Positions 1-9,140 of a DNA stretch of 22,381 nt are shown in pieces. This DNA comes from Baffinella frigidus (Eukaryota > Cryptophyceae > Cryptomonadales > Baffinellaceae). Position numbers and translations under genes: made by a program. How positions within the stretch are numbered: the stretch's first letter is position 1; each line of letters begins with the position of its first letter. The DNA lies in contig MU646346.1 of NCBI GenBank assembly GCA_026770585.1, positions 834,349-856,729 of the forward strand, read 5' to 3'. The notes beneath the pieces were generated by a model that was given only the letters and a program-made list of their open reading frames with translations, did not search any database and was not told the DNA's origin.

Positions 1-126
1 AACCCTACAACCCTACAACCCTACAACCCTACAACCCTACACATTTACACACCTACACACCTACACACTGACACACTTACACATCTACAGGATTGTACCC
101 CTAACCCCAAACCCTAAACCCTAGAA
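1..126. repeat. Degenerate telomere-like array at the left edge
   Basis: Five copies of the 8-mer AACCCTAC are followed by ACACCTAC-like units and CCCTAAACCCTAG. It is C-rich on the + strand, as in the introns of the gene that follows, and probably belongs to an intron upstream of exon 209-371. It is not a clean telomere, because the unit varies and lacks uniform CCCTAAA. Confidence 0.8.
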
Positions 127-208
127 CCCTCAAGGATATCTCAGCCATAACCCCTCAACCGGCATATCCCAAAGGATTGCTCGGTCTGAACCCCAAACCC
201 TCCGCCAG

Positions 209-3200
209 GTGGACGAGCGGCGGAACCTCGCGGTGCCCTCCGCGCCGGGCGGGGAGGGTCCGGGCTTCGGGGTGGTTGTCGACGGCTCGCAGGTGATGGT
301 GTTTGACGCCGCGGACCCGCGCGAAGTGGTGGGCGTCCTCGACCTCGGCGACCTCGGCACCGTCACCCACGGTGCAAACCCTACACCCTGAACCCTGAAT
401 CTCCCCGAGGTTCCTCGTCAACTTTTCGTCTCAACCTTGCTCGTCAACTTGTGCGGTCTGCTTTTCTAGTCAACTTGAGAGAACTTGCGGAACACCACCA
501 CCCCACGACAGGGTTCTCGACGCTGGATCCACTTCATCGCCTTCATCAGGTTATGAGAGGGCGCCATAACCAGGTTATGAGTGGGCGCCCTCTCGTAACC
601 TTGAGAAACGTGCCCACAACTTTAAGGAACGTGCCTGTAAACTTACGGTCTGTAAACGCAAGGATGTCTTTAAACGTAACGCCAATAAAGTTAAGGTGTG
701 CAAACGTAAGGATGCCTATAAACGCAAGGCCCATAACCTTAAGGGCCTACAAACATCAGAAATGCTACCCTCCCTCCTGACACACAAACACACGCACAGG
801 GGTCTCGGCGCTCGACGCGTCCTGTAAATGTATGGACTGTGCCAGTAAACTTAAGGACTGTGTCTGTTAACTTAACGCAACTTATCGAATGCAGGGGTCT
901 CGGCACTCGACGCGTCCTATAAACGTATGGACTGTGCCTGTAAACTTAAGGAATGTGTCTGACGCACAACTTAAGGAATGTGCCTGTAGACTTAACGCAA
1001 CGTATCGAATGCAGGTGTCTCGGCACTGGACGCGTCCGGCGACACGATCTACTTCATCGCCGGCGGCGCCCTCTCATATCCTTTATAAACGTGCCCACAA
1101 CCTTAAGGAACGCGCCTCTATAAACGTGAGGACTGTGTCTTTAACCTTCAGGGAAATGCCTGTAGCCTTAAGGAATGTGTCTAAGGCCTAACCTAACAAC
1201 TTAAGGGAAACTTAACTTAAGGGACATGGAGGAATAAACCCTAAACCATCAACCCTCCCACCGCACAGGGGTCTCGGCGCTGGACGCGTCCGGCGACACC
1301 ATCTACTTCATCGCCGGCGGGGCCCTTGCGGCCGTGTCCCTCTCGTAACCCCCAACCCCTTAAACCCTAAACCCTAAATCCTGAACTTTAAACCCCAAAC
1401 CTCAAACCCCAAACCCTAAACCCCAAACCCTAAACCCTAAAACCCAACCCCCAAACCCTAAACCACAAACTCTAGATCCTGAACCCTAGACCCCAACCCC
1501 CTCTCTTCCTCTTTCCCTCATGCTCGAGCCCTTCCCCAGGTCTCCCGCGGTGGCGCACGTCCCGCTGCGCGCGCCCGACGCTTTGATGGGGGGCTTCGTC
1601 TCGATGGAGTGGGACCCTGCGCGCACGCGCCTGGTCGGGCTGGCCCTGCTGGACGGCGAGATGGCCGTGGCCGCGCTGGACGTGACGCTCGGGAACGTCT
1701 CGAAGCTCGCTGACCTCCCGGCGTGCGGCACGTGCGAGTGCTCCCCGGCACAGGTGCTCCCCCCTGAGAGAGAGAGAGTGCGGTATACAGCACCTGTGCG
1801 GGGGAGCACAGGTGCTCCTCCATCAACCCCAAGCGCCTCCCCCGCCGTGTCAGTATTTGAATCCCAAGCGCCTCCCCCGCTGTGTTGGTGTTGGTATACG
1901 CGTCTCTCCCGATGTGTCGGTGTTGATGTACGCGTCTCTCTGCGAGTGCTCCCCCGTAAAGGTCCGATAAACCCTAAACCCTAGACCGTCCGTCCACGCC
2001 CTCTTCTCGAACCGCCCTGGGCCTAACTAGGTTGCAGAAGACACTAGATGAGGACCATATCTCTCCCTCTGTGGTCCCTCTGTGGTGGTATTGATATATA
2101 ACACTCGCTCTCTCTCTCTCTCTCTCTGTTGGTATTGATCTAACGCTCTCTCTCTCTCCCCCTCCCTCCCTCCCTCTCTCTCACTCACTCTCTCTCCCTC
2201 TCTCCCTCCCTCTCCCTCTCTCTCTCCCTCTCTCTCTCCCTCTCTCTCTCCCTCTCTCTCTCCCTCTCTCCCTCTCTCTCTCTCTCCCTCTCTCGGCAGG
2301 GCGTGTCAGCGCTCGACGCAGAAGCGGGCGTGTACTACCTCGCGTCCCAGGTGTCCCTCCACCCTAAACTTTAACCCCTAAACCCTGATCCCCCATCACT
2401 AGAGCCTAAACCCTAACCCCTAAACCCTGATCTCCCATCACTAGACTCTAAACCCGAAGCCCTAAACCCTGATCTCCCATCACTAGAGCCTAAACCCTAA
2501 CCCCTAAACCCTGATCCCCCATCACTAAACCCCAAACCCTAAACCCTGATCCCACATGACTAGCGCCTGGCCCCTAAGCCCTAAACCCTGATGCAGGTGA
2601 CCCACCCTAAACCCGAACCACCAACCCTCAACCCTAACCCTGATGCAGGTGACGCTCCTCGGGGTCTCAGCAGGCGACGGATCCCTGGTCTCGTACACGA
2701 CCGTGGTGCACGGCAACCGACCGTTCAACGGCTTCGCGTCCCTGGAGTTCCACGCCCCCGGGGGCGGGGCGGGGGCGAGCCTCGGGCTGCTCGGGGTCGC
2801 GCTGTTGGGGGAGGACGTGGAGCTGGTCAAGGTCGACCCTGTCACTGGTGCGGCTACGCCCGAAACCCGAAACCCTGAACCCTCACTCCCCAACCCGAAA
2901 CCTTCAACGCTCACCCCGAGAACTACACCCTACACCCTAAACCCCAAACCCCAAACCCCAAACCCCAAATCCCAAACCCCAAACCCCAAACCACAAACCC
3001 CAAACCCCAAACCCTAGGCACCCTCGAGTCGATCGCGTACATCTTCGATGCCGACTTCTCCGGGCAGGTCAGCCCTAAACCCTAAACCCTGAACCCTGAA
3101 CCCTGAACCCTAAACACCAAACACCGAACACCGAACACCGAACCCTAAATCTTGAACACCAAACCCTAAATCGTGAACCTGAACCCCAAACCCTGGGCAG

Positions 3201-4343
3201 GTGTTCGGGGGCATCTCAGCGCTCACCCCCTCGGGGTCGCACTACATGGTAAACCCCAAACCCCAAACCCCAAGCCCCAAGCCTCAACCTGTAAAGGCGG
3301 TGCCGAGGCGGGTCCGTCGTCTCTTTTTGCCCCACACCCTCATTCCGCAACCCTAAATCCGCAGGTGCTCTCGCACGCGCGGCTCCTGGCGGTCGACCTC
3401 GCCACGCGCGTTGTCTCGCACTACAACCCGTATGCCTCCGAGGTACCGCAACCTCCGCCCTCCGTAGTCCAAACCCCTAAACCCTGAGCCCTGAACCCAA
3501 AACCCAAAACCCAAAACCTAAAACCCAAAACCCAAAACCCGAAATCCAAAACCCAAACCCCAACCCCTAAACCCCAAACCCCAAACCCCTTTTTAGGGGT
3601 TGGGGTTTCCCTTATCCAAAAACAAAATAATAATAATAATAATAATAATGATAATAATACTAAATTATAACTCCCAAACAATTAACACGCATCCCTAAAC
3701 AGGTGTCCGAGGTGTCCAACTCCGGCGGGCAATGGGGCTTCCTCGAGATGTCGTCCTTCCTCCCCCCCGACTTCTCGGCCCTCCCCGACTCCTCCTCCGT
3801 CGTGAACGCGAGCGCGTCAGCCCCGCCGCTGGACGTGTCCGCGCTCGACATCAGGATCCTGCACCTCGAGGATTCTCTACCGGTAACCGTCGCTCCCTCT
3901 CCCTCTCTCCCTCTCCCCCACTCCCCCACTCTCCCACTCTCTCTGAACTCATTCTGACATCAGAATCTGGCACCTTGAGGCCTCGCTCCCGGTAACCCTC
4001 CCTACTTCGCGGTGACGAATAGTGCTGACAAATAGTATTGTAGTGCTGACTAACAGTATTATAGTGCTGACCAATAGTATTATAGCGCTGAGTCATAGTT
4101 TAATAGTGCTGACTAAAAACACGGAACCAGGTCCGGCCCGGCGGCGCGGGGAGCTACTTCGCGGTTCAGGTTACGGGCCTCGATGTTTTCGCGAACGACT
4201 CGCTCAAGGTCCATCTATAACCCTAACCCCGAAACCCGAAAACCTGAAGCGCACGCCCTAACCACAACCCCTGAATCCTCTGGGGACTCCCGCAAGGTCG
4301 CGCGCCCGAAACAGGGAGAGACCTTCATTGATAATACTGAACC

Positions 4344-4424
<81 letters not shown>

Positions 4425-7400
4425 ACCCCTCCCGCCAGGTGGCCCCCGCGGGAGGATGTCTCGCGACGCTCCCGGGCGGCGAAGCGACGTTGCTCGGGGC
4501 GGACGGGGCCGCGACGGTGTCCTTCGCGCTCGCGCTTACTACGAGCCATGTACCCCCCCCCGATCTCCCGCTAACCCTACACCCTGCACCCTGCACCCTG
4601 CACCCTGCGCCCTGCGCCCTGCACCCTGAACGATCCTGAATAAGGTCTGGGACCATCCTGAACCCTGAACCTCCAACGCAGGCGCCGGGGACTGAACAAA
4701 ACTGACGCCCTATTCACCCAACTGACGCCCTGTCCACCCAACTGACGCCCTATCCACCCAACTGACGCCCTATCTTCCCGTATCAGGCGCCGGGGGCCGC
4801 GCAGCTGTGCTACCGGCGCGCCGCGGATGCCTCGGGCGCGTGGCGGGAGGTCCCCCCCCAACCCGAAACCCGCAACAGCAACCGGGACCCGCAACAGCAA
4901 CAGCAACAGGGTGCGTGTCCTCGCGTAACAAGGACACGCACCGCCCCTGGGCCCCTAGGACTAGCCCTTCCGTATACCCGAAATGCTGCACCCGAACCCC
5001 GAAACCCTACACGCTACACCTTCAACCCGCAACCTTAAACCCGAAAGCTGTGCTACCGGCGCGCCGCGGATGCTTCCAGCATCTGTCCCGATGAAAAGGC
5101 GTATGATAGCATCATTGTATGCCTGAAATAGCATATACACCCCTAACTTCCGCGTGGGGAGCCTAAGATAGCGGCGCGTGGCGGGAGGTGCCCCCGAAAC
5201 CCGAACCCTTGAAACCTAACCCTTGAAACCTTGAAACAAGAAAACCGAAATCTGGATTCCTACACCCCGAACCCCGAAACAATAAATAATGATAAATGGT
5301 TAACAATAAACAAAAAACAAAAAACAAAAAACAATAAACAATGAACAATAATCCCGGAACGGTGCACCAGGTGATGTGGGGCGAGGCGCAGGACCAGCTC
5401 ACATTCCCTGCACCCGAAATCCCACACCTGAAACCAGATATCCTAATCCCGAAACCCGAAATACCCAACTCCCTACACTCTCAGGTTCAAAACTTAACCC
5501 CTGAACACGACTCAGGTGATGTGGGGCGAAGCGCGGGAAAGGCTCACGTTCCCGCTCACCATGGCGGCCTTCCAGGTTTGAACCCCTAAGCTCCTTCTTC
5601 TTCTTCTTCTTCTTATGTGTTACCAAAACCCTAAACCCTGAACATTAAACCCTGAAGCCTAAGCGTGAAACCCGAAACCACTCACGTTCCCGTTTACTAC
5701 GGCGGCGTTCCAGGTTGCCAAACCCAAAACCCAAAACCCGAAACCCGAAACCCGAATCCCTCCCCCAATGAATACACCCATGGACACCAAACACTCTCCC
5801 CAAACCCCGCCCACTATCCCCCCACCCCCAAACCTAAAAAGGGTCTATTGAAAAGGGGCCTGTTGGTCTTGCCTACGTGATTCTTGATATTCGACTGGGA
5901 AAATCCAATTTAGTTCGGGCCCTAATTCAACTTATCGCCCACCTACTATCACAATTAGGAGAACTTTCTATCGAAATTCAACATCAACTCCCTTCCAGGT
6001 TGCGCCGCTGCCTGTCCCGGTGGGGCTGCCCGTGCAGCTGCGGCTCACGGGGAACATCAAGACGGGCGACCGATTCCTCATCGTCCTCGACGACAACTCG
6101 GTGCGTCCCAACCTTCTAATTTCACGTGGGATTATGTAACACCCCAACCCCTAATCGTTAATCCCTGAACCCTAAACCCTGAACCCTGAACCCTAAACCC
6201 CAAACCCTAAACCCTAAACCCTGAACCCTAAACCCTAAACCCAAACCCCTAAACCCTAAACCCTGAACCCTAAACCCCAACGCAGGTGAACCCACTGGGC
6301 CTGTGCGTGGCTCATAGGAGTTGGACCCAGATTAATTAGGGCCCGAACTAAATTTAATTAGGGCCAGAACCCGGTTTGGTCGTCCGTTTTCTTTTATATT
6401 AAACATGGTCCCCCCCGACGCAGGTCAACCCTCTGGACCTTTGCGTCGCGGCTTCGGCCTCGGCGGCCGCTGCGACTGACGGGACATCTGACTCCTCTTC
6501 GATCCTCTACCCCGGCACGCGCGTCATGGCCGTGGTGAGCACCCTATCCACCCAACTGACGCCCTACCCTGCCAAATGACGCCCTATCCTTCCAACTGCC
6601 GCGTGCAACTGCCGCCCTATCCTCCCAACCGACGCCCTATCCTCCCAACTGACGCCCTATCCTCCCATACCAGGTGTCGGTGGGCGCGCTGCAACTCCAC
6701 GCACACGCCTACGGCGCGTGGACCGAGGTCATCTCATCCCCCTTGTACATCGGTCCATTTATATTCGTGCTACTTTTTTGTTTTCGTGGTACTAATTAAC
6801 AACTGCTCAGTACACCCAATATTTAAATACCCGACGTTTCGCAGGTAACCTCGGACGTGCTCCTCGCGCCCGGCGGCGGCGCGCCCCTCCGCATGTGCTA
6901 CTCTGCGTCCGGCGGTACTCCCTACACCCCAAACCTCGCTCGCTCTCTCTCTCTCTCCTTCTCTCGCTCTCGCTCGTTCTCTCTCTCTCTCTCGCTCTCG
7001 CTCGCTCTCTCTCTCTCTCCTTCTCTCGCTCTCCTTCTCTCCTTCTCTCGCTCTCTCTCTCTCTCCTTCTCTCGTTCTCTCTCGCTCGCTCTCTCTCGCT
7101 CTCGCATGTGCTACGCTGCGTCCGGCGGTGCACCCTGCACCCTACACACTACACACTAAGCCCTACACCCTGAACCCTGGACCCTACATTCTAAACCCTA
7201 AACTATAAACCCCAAACCCAAAACCCAAAACCCAAAACCCAAAACCCAAAACCCAAAACCCAAAACCCAAACCCCAAGCCCCAAATCCCAAACCCCAAAC
7301 CCCAAACCCCAAACCCCAAACCCCAAACCCCAAACCCCAAACCCAAACCCCAAACCCCAAACCCTAACCCCCAAACCCCCCCAGGGCCCTTCACACTCAT

Positions 7401-7524
7401 GCTCGGCACAGGCCTCGACGCAGCGGGGGGGGTCGTCCTCGAGGGGTCGCAGATGCCCGTCGCGGGTGAGGGGGAGCCGTCGTCTGTCACGCCTCAGTGC
7501 GCCCACGCTGCCGTGGCTGCCTAG
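209..7524 (+). CDS. Multi-exon protein with propeller-like blades and C-terminal Cys repeats (5' partial)
   Basis: Exons by eye: 209-371, 1269-1344, 1540-1753, 2300-2350, 2649-2847, 3018-3067, 3201-3248, 3365-3442, 3703-3882, 4131-4208, 4439-4549, 4787-4849, 5516-5575, 5999-6100, 6424-6534, 6674-6727, 6845-6914, 7385-7524 (TAG). All 17 introns are GT-AG, the phases agree, and joining gives 615 open codons; no start codon is seen. Residues about 20-290 form blade-like units in which two types alternate: one begins GVSALDAS / GVSALDAE / GGISALTP, the other FVSMEWDP / FASLEFHA, each closing with LLAVDLAT- or LVKVDPVTG-like strands. This suggests a beta-propeller. Residues about 354-600 hold two looser repeats with a GLDVFANDSLK / GNIKTGDRFLI strand and Cys motifs (QLCYRR, LRMCYS), possibly Ig-like or surface domains. 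Function unknown. Every exon start is G, and 13 of 18 start with GT. The exon chain is well supported; the fold is inference. Confidence 0.75.
509..550 (+). pseudogene. Decayed copy of the start of exon 1269-1344
   Basis: An acceptor-like CAG is followed by a diverged match to the GVSALDAS...IYFIA coding start, including a shared ACTTCATCGCC core. It lies upstream of the real exon. A separate short match to that exon's end plus donor (GGGCGCCCTCTCGTAACC) is at 583-600. Confidence 0.6.
798..827 (+). pseudogene. Partial copy of the start of exon 1269-1344
   Basis: ACAG plus GGGTCTCGGCGCTCGACGCG matches the acceptor and first codons of the real exon (VSALDAS), then similarity stops abruptly in the minisatellite. 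Confidence 0.75.
891..919 (+). pseudogene. Partial copy of the start of exon 1269-1344
   Basis: GCAG plus GGGTCTCGGCACTCGACGCG again copies the acceptor and first about 20 bases of the exon, then diverges at the same point as the copy at 798-827. Confidence 0.75.
1011..1076 (+). pseudogene. Near full-length copy of exon 1269-1344 without a donor
   Basis: It encodes VSALDASGDTIYFIAGGA in frame behind GCAG|GT, almost identical to the real exon. The end reads CTCTCATATC where the real exon has CTCTC|GTAACC, so the 5' splice site is missing. It could once have been an alternative exon. Confidence 0.75.
1345..1500 (+). repeat. CCCTAAA-type intron array
   Basis: Irregular CCCTAAA, CCCCAAA and CCCTGAA units fill most of the intron between exons 1269-1344 and 1540-1753, C-rich on the sense strand. 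Confidence 0.9.
2101..2295 (+). repeat. (CT)n / (CCCT)n microsatellite
   Basis: A long impure CT-rich tract runs directly into the acceptor of exon 2300-2350 and could act as an extended polypyrimidine tract. Confidence 0.95.
2378..2580 (+). repeat. Tandem repeat of about 45-65 bp in an intron
   Basis: The segment CCTAAACCCTGATC followed by CCATCACTAG recurs about four to five times. It mixes telomere-like units with a conserved CCATCACTA block. A short copy of the next exon's acceptor region (CTGATGCAGGTGAC) is at 2588-2602, ahead of the real one at 2640-2654. Confidence 0.75.
2880..3015 (+). repeat. CCCCAAA-type intron array
   Basis: About a dozen AACCCCAA units, all C-rich on the sense strand, end in the acceptor of exon 3018-3067. 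The intron at 3068-3200 is filled the same way, with ACACCGA variants. Confidence 0.9.
3624..3661 (+). repeat. (AAT)n microsatellite
   Basis: An AT-rich trinucleotide tract inside the intron 3443-3702, otherwise filled with CCCAAAA units. Confidence 0.9.
3956..3998 (+). pseudogene. Copy of the end of exon 3703-3882 with its donor
   Basis: GACATCAGAATCTGGCACCT and what follows match the last about 36 bases of the exon (coding DIRILHLEDSLP) and keep the CCG|GTAACC donor. It lies about 75 bases downstream of the real donor and could act as a second 5' splice site. Confidence 0.75.
4020..4117 (+). repeat. Tandem repeat of about 25 bp
   Basis: Five units of the type AGTGCTGACTAACAGTATTAT occur just upstream of exon 4131-4208. 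Each contains a CTGAC or CTAAC-like element that resembles a splicing branch site. A 12-base match to the exon (CTACTTCGCGGT) precedes the array. Confidence 0.8.
4340..4428 (+). repeat. (AACCCTC)n array
   Basis: About 12.5 nearly perfect 7-mer copies sit just before the acceptor of exon 4439-4549. The homogeneity suggests a recent expansion. Confidence 0.95.
4677..4693 (+). pseudogene. Copy of the start of exon 4787-4849
   Basis: GCAGGCGCCGGGG repeats the acceptor and first ten bases of the exon about 105 bases upstream of the real site. Confidence 0.6.
4699..4782 (+). repeat. Tandem ACTGACGCCCTATCCACCCA
   Basis: Four to five copies of a roughly 20-bp unit precede the acceptor of exon 4787-4849. 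The same unit fills the intron before exon 6674-6727 (6543-6670), so two introns of one gene share it. Confidence 0.9.
5047..5073 (+). pseudogene. Copy of the middle of exon 4787-4849
   Basis: A 27-base perfect match to the exon segment coding LCYRRAAD, about 250 bases downstream of the original. Confidence 0.85.
5173..5189 (+). pseudogene. Copy of the end of exon 4787-4849 with donor
   Basis: GGCGCGTGGCGGGAGGT copies the last 15 exon bases and the GT. The following bases (CCCCGAAACCCG) also resemble the real intron start. Confidence 0.8.
5369..5411 (+). pseudogene. Copy of the start of exon 5516-5575
   Basis: CAG|GTGATGTGGGGCGA begins a copy that encodes VMWGEAQDQLTFP, against VMWGEARERLTFP in the real exon, then decays into CCCGAAA repeat. 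It has an acceptor but no donor, and lies upstream of the real exon. Confidence 0.85.
5681..5714 (+). pseudogene. Copy of the end of exon 5516-5575 with donor
   Basis: CTCACGTTCCCG followed by a diverged match to the last about 33 exon bases ends TTCCAG|GT. It lies downstream of the real exon, the mirror case of 5369-5411. Confidence 0.8.
5907..6354. repeat. 21-bp perfect inverted repeat flanking exon 5999-6100
   Basis: The arm at 5907-5927 is the exact reverse complement of the arm at 6334-6354 (core TTCGGGCCCTAATT). The two arms lie in consecutive introns on either side of one exon. Confidence 0.9.
6283..6315 (+). pseudogene. Copy of the start of exon 6424-6534
   Basis: GCAG|GTGAACCC continues as VNPLGLCVAH, against VNPLDLCVAA in the real exon, then runs into a stop. 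It lies upstream of the real acceptor. Confidence 0.85.
6543..6670 (+). repeat. Second array of the ACTGACGCCCTATCC unit
   Basis: Six or so imperfect copies of the same 20-bp unit seen at 4699-4782 fill the short intron before exon 6674-6727. Confidence 0.9.
6938..7102 (+). repeat. (CT)n / CTCTCG microsatellite
   Basis: An impure CT/CTCG tract of about 165 bases separates exon 6845-6914 from a copy of its own end. Apparent Ser/Leu- or Arg/Glu-rich reading frames here are artefacts of the repeat. Confidence 0.95.
7103..7129 (+). pseudogene. Copy of the end of exon 6845-6914 with donor
   Basis: GCATGTGCTACGCTGCGTCC then GGCG|GT copies the exon end (coding RMCYSASG) with one change, and keeps the donor. 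Splicing here instead of at 6915 would insert the CT-tract. Confidence 0.85.
7180..7384 (+). repeat. CCCAAAA / CCCCAAA array in the last intron
   Basis: More than 20 units, C-rich on the sense strand, ending in the acceptor of the last exon. Confidence 0.9.
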
Positions 7525-7529
7525 TAGAT

Positions 7530-7633
7530 TATCCCTTCAGTGGCGAGTAGGCTCATACGCCCTACGGTAGGGCCCTAGGACCTGCCTAGGGCGAGTTAGG
7601 GCGAATATTCGCCCGTCCGCCACTTATGGGATA
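7530..7633. mobile_element. MITE-like palindromic element, family 1, copy a
   Basis: The 104-bp element has imperfect 16-bp terminal inverted repeats (TATCCCTTCAGTGGCG at the left; 13 of 16 bases match at the right) and an internal palindrome around CCTACGGTAGGGCCCTAGGA. It begins five bases after the stop codon of the upstream gene, so it must form most of its 3' UTR. Other copies are at 14869-14986 and 15926-16032. Confidence 0.75.
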
Positions 7634-7637
7634 GGCG

Positions 7638-7690
7638 GGTGCTTGGTGCTTGGTGCTTGGCGCTTGGCGCTTGGTGCTCGGTGCTTGGTG
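7638..7690 (+). repeat. TGCTTGG-type short tandem repeat
   Basis: About six copies of a 9-10 bp unit (GGTGCTTGG / GGCGCTTGG). Confidence 0.85.
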
Positions 7691-7702
7691 CGGGGAGTAG
7701 GA

Positions 7703-7775
7703 CGGGCCCGCCTCGGGGCGAGAGGTTGGGATGGGCCCGCCTCAAGTTGAGAGGGTGGGACGGGCCCGCCTCGGG
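7703..7775 (+). repeat. ACGGGCCCGCCTC repeat, three copies
   Basis: Three spaced copies of GGACGGGCCCGCCTCGGGG-like units. The same unit forms a larger array at 16617-16745 and occurs inverted near 11505. Confidence 0.85.
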
Positions 7776-8158
7776 GGGGGAAGTCCTCCCAGGGAAAGTT
7801 GACTTTCTCTCTCTCTCTGGGAAAGTTGACGTCTCGCTCCGGTAGCGGAGTTGAGACCTAGGTTGAAGGCCGGGAGCTTGTGACGCGTCAAGGCGAACTT
7901 GCGCTCGGTCCAGATTATTGCAAAATCACGTGTAAATAAACTAGAATATAGCCATGACTTTCGAACTTTGTACTACGCGCATAATGGTTCTGATTACAGA
8001 TTACTGACATCATGATGGTTCAGTCAGACATGTGGACTGGAGGACATCTCTAGAGAGTGCGTCACCCCGGTGGTGTTGAGCGCCAAAGCATTTTTGGTGC
8101 TTACTCTCTCCAGGGAACTACGACTTCTCGAGGGCTCCAATCTTAATTCAACTGGTCA

Positions 8159-8425
8159 GGAGTTCCCCGAATGCACGAAAATTACTACACACCTGGCGCT
8201 TTCAGTCGCGTTCAAGGCAAATGTGTAGTAATTTTTAGGTTCTTCGAGCGCCCAACATAGACGGACACTGGAACTTCTTCTGCAGAAAAGCCATGCTTCC
8301 TTTCGGATCACATGCAGCCCCACCCTCCCCGGTGCAGAGGATCGCAGCAGAAACCGGCTTGGTCCTAGAGTTGGGTGCTTGAGGTAGATCAAAGAGAACA
8401 CATTTTCGTGCATTCGGGGAACTCC
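8159..8425. mobile_element. Inverted-repeat element with 23-bp perfect ends
   Basis: The arms at 8159-8181 and 8403-8425 are exact reverse complements (GGAGTTCCCCGAATGCACG...). Inside, a 14-bp hairpin (AAAATTACTACACA and its complement, about 8178-8236) follows the left arm. TTAATT lies outside both ends. Non-coding. Confidence 0.7.
8235..8275 (-). repeat. Dispersed repeat R, inverted copy
   Basis: On the - strand it reads AGTTCCAGTGTCCGTCTATG...CGAAGAACCTAA, matching copies at 8596-8640, 11561-11606 and 16278-16327. Confidence 0.8.
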
Positions 8426-8595
8426 CAAGTAATTAAGGAAGCGTGGCCCACTATCCCCTCTTCACGAGCCTCTGCACTGGAGAGCTAAACGCGATCCGAA
8501 AGCAAAAATGCTTTTTCTGCAGATCTTTTCTACGGAAAGGCGTGTCGTTGGGCCATGTTGGGAGAAATCAAAACCTAAAGGACCTTCTCTGCAAA

Positions 8596-8640
8596 CCAGT
8601 TCCGGTGTCCGCCTATGTTGGGAGCTCGAAGAACCTAAAG
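8596..8640 (+). repeat. Dispersed repeat R
   Basis: CCAGTTCCGGTGTCCGCCTA, then TGTTGGGAGCTCGAAGAACC. It is preceded by GATCCGAAAG...TTTCTGCAGA (from 8493), which is itself inverted at about 8270-8310, so the region 8235-8640 is a large imperfect inverted duplication. Confidence 0.85.
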
Positions 8641-8791
8641 AACCTGAAATTAAATGCCTGGCGGGATGACAGAAATCTCGCAGTGCGCAGGTTCCTCTAC
8701 GGGTCGAGAAACCCGGCTCAGGCAGACATGTGGAGAGGATAAAGGCCTTAGGTTACGGAACCCTCTGGGCAGCAAGGTCAAAGGAGGACCT

Positions 8792-8912
8792 ACAGGGGTA
8801 TCTCGCACATAAGAAAGCGCGCCCCCCCCTAGGACCACTGTAGGGCCCTAGGCATAGGCCTACTGTAGGTTCCTAGGGGGAGGCGGTTTCTTATGAGCGA
8901 GGTACCCCATGT
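8792..8912. mobile_element. MITE-like element, family 2, copy a
   Basis: The ends ACAGGGGTATCTCGC and GCGAGGTACCCCATGT are inverted repeats. The core contains CACTGTAGGGCCCTAGG. It is diverged at the right end compared with the copy at 14557-14677. Confidence 0.8.
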
Positions 8913-8950
8913 GCCCCTAATGCAGAGGTAAGCATCACGGGTACGGGTAC

Positions 8951-9010
8951 GAGCCCGCCTCGGGAATGACGTACACAGCAGTGGATCCAACGTCATCCCG
9001 AGGCGGGCTC
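8951..9010. repeat. Hairpin with about 21-bp arms
   Basis: GAGCCCGCCTCGGGAATGAC is inverted at 8990-9010 with a single-base insertion. The arm shares the GCCCGCCTCGGG core of the repeat at 7703-7775. Confidence 0.8.
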
Positions 9011-9095
9011 AATCTAGCCTAGGTCCGCACAGTTCCCCTAATGCTTACTTCTTCATCAGGGGTACAGTGTCGGAGTCCCACTCCTTGCGAGTGGA

Positions 9096-9140
9096 CAACT
9101 GCGAGGTCCACTTAGTGGTCAAAAGCGGACCTCGCAGTTG
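9096..9140. repeat. Hairpin with 14-bp perfect arms
   Basis: CAACTGCGAGGTCC at 9096-9109 pairs with 9127-9140; weaker pairing continues outward. Confidence 0.75.

Larger units (their letters stand above)
590..1215 (+). repeat. Imperfect minisatellite inside intron 1
   Basis: Units of about 20-25 bp resembling TAAACTTAAGGAATGTGCCTG recur many times between 590 and 1215, interrupted by exon fragments. The unit has no telomere-like character. The surrounding intron (372-1268) has no other coding content. Confidence 0.7.

Noticed and set aside
4340-4428. CRISPR-like array
   Set aside because: Contiguous 7-mers without spacers, in an intron of a eukaryotic gene.
5371-5589. Using 5371-5411 as a real exon in the propeller-like gene
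   Set aside because: It has an acceptor but no donor before the sequence decays into repeat, whereas the copy at 5516-5575 has both and is in phase.
6857-7173. Ser/Leu-rich and Arg/Glu-rich frames
   Set aside because: Translations of the CTCTCG microsatellite.
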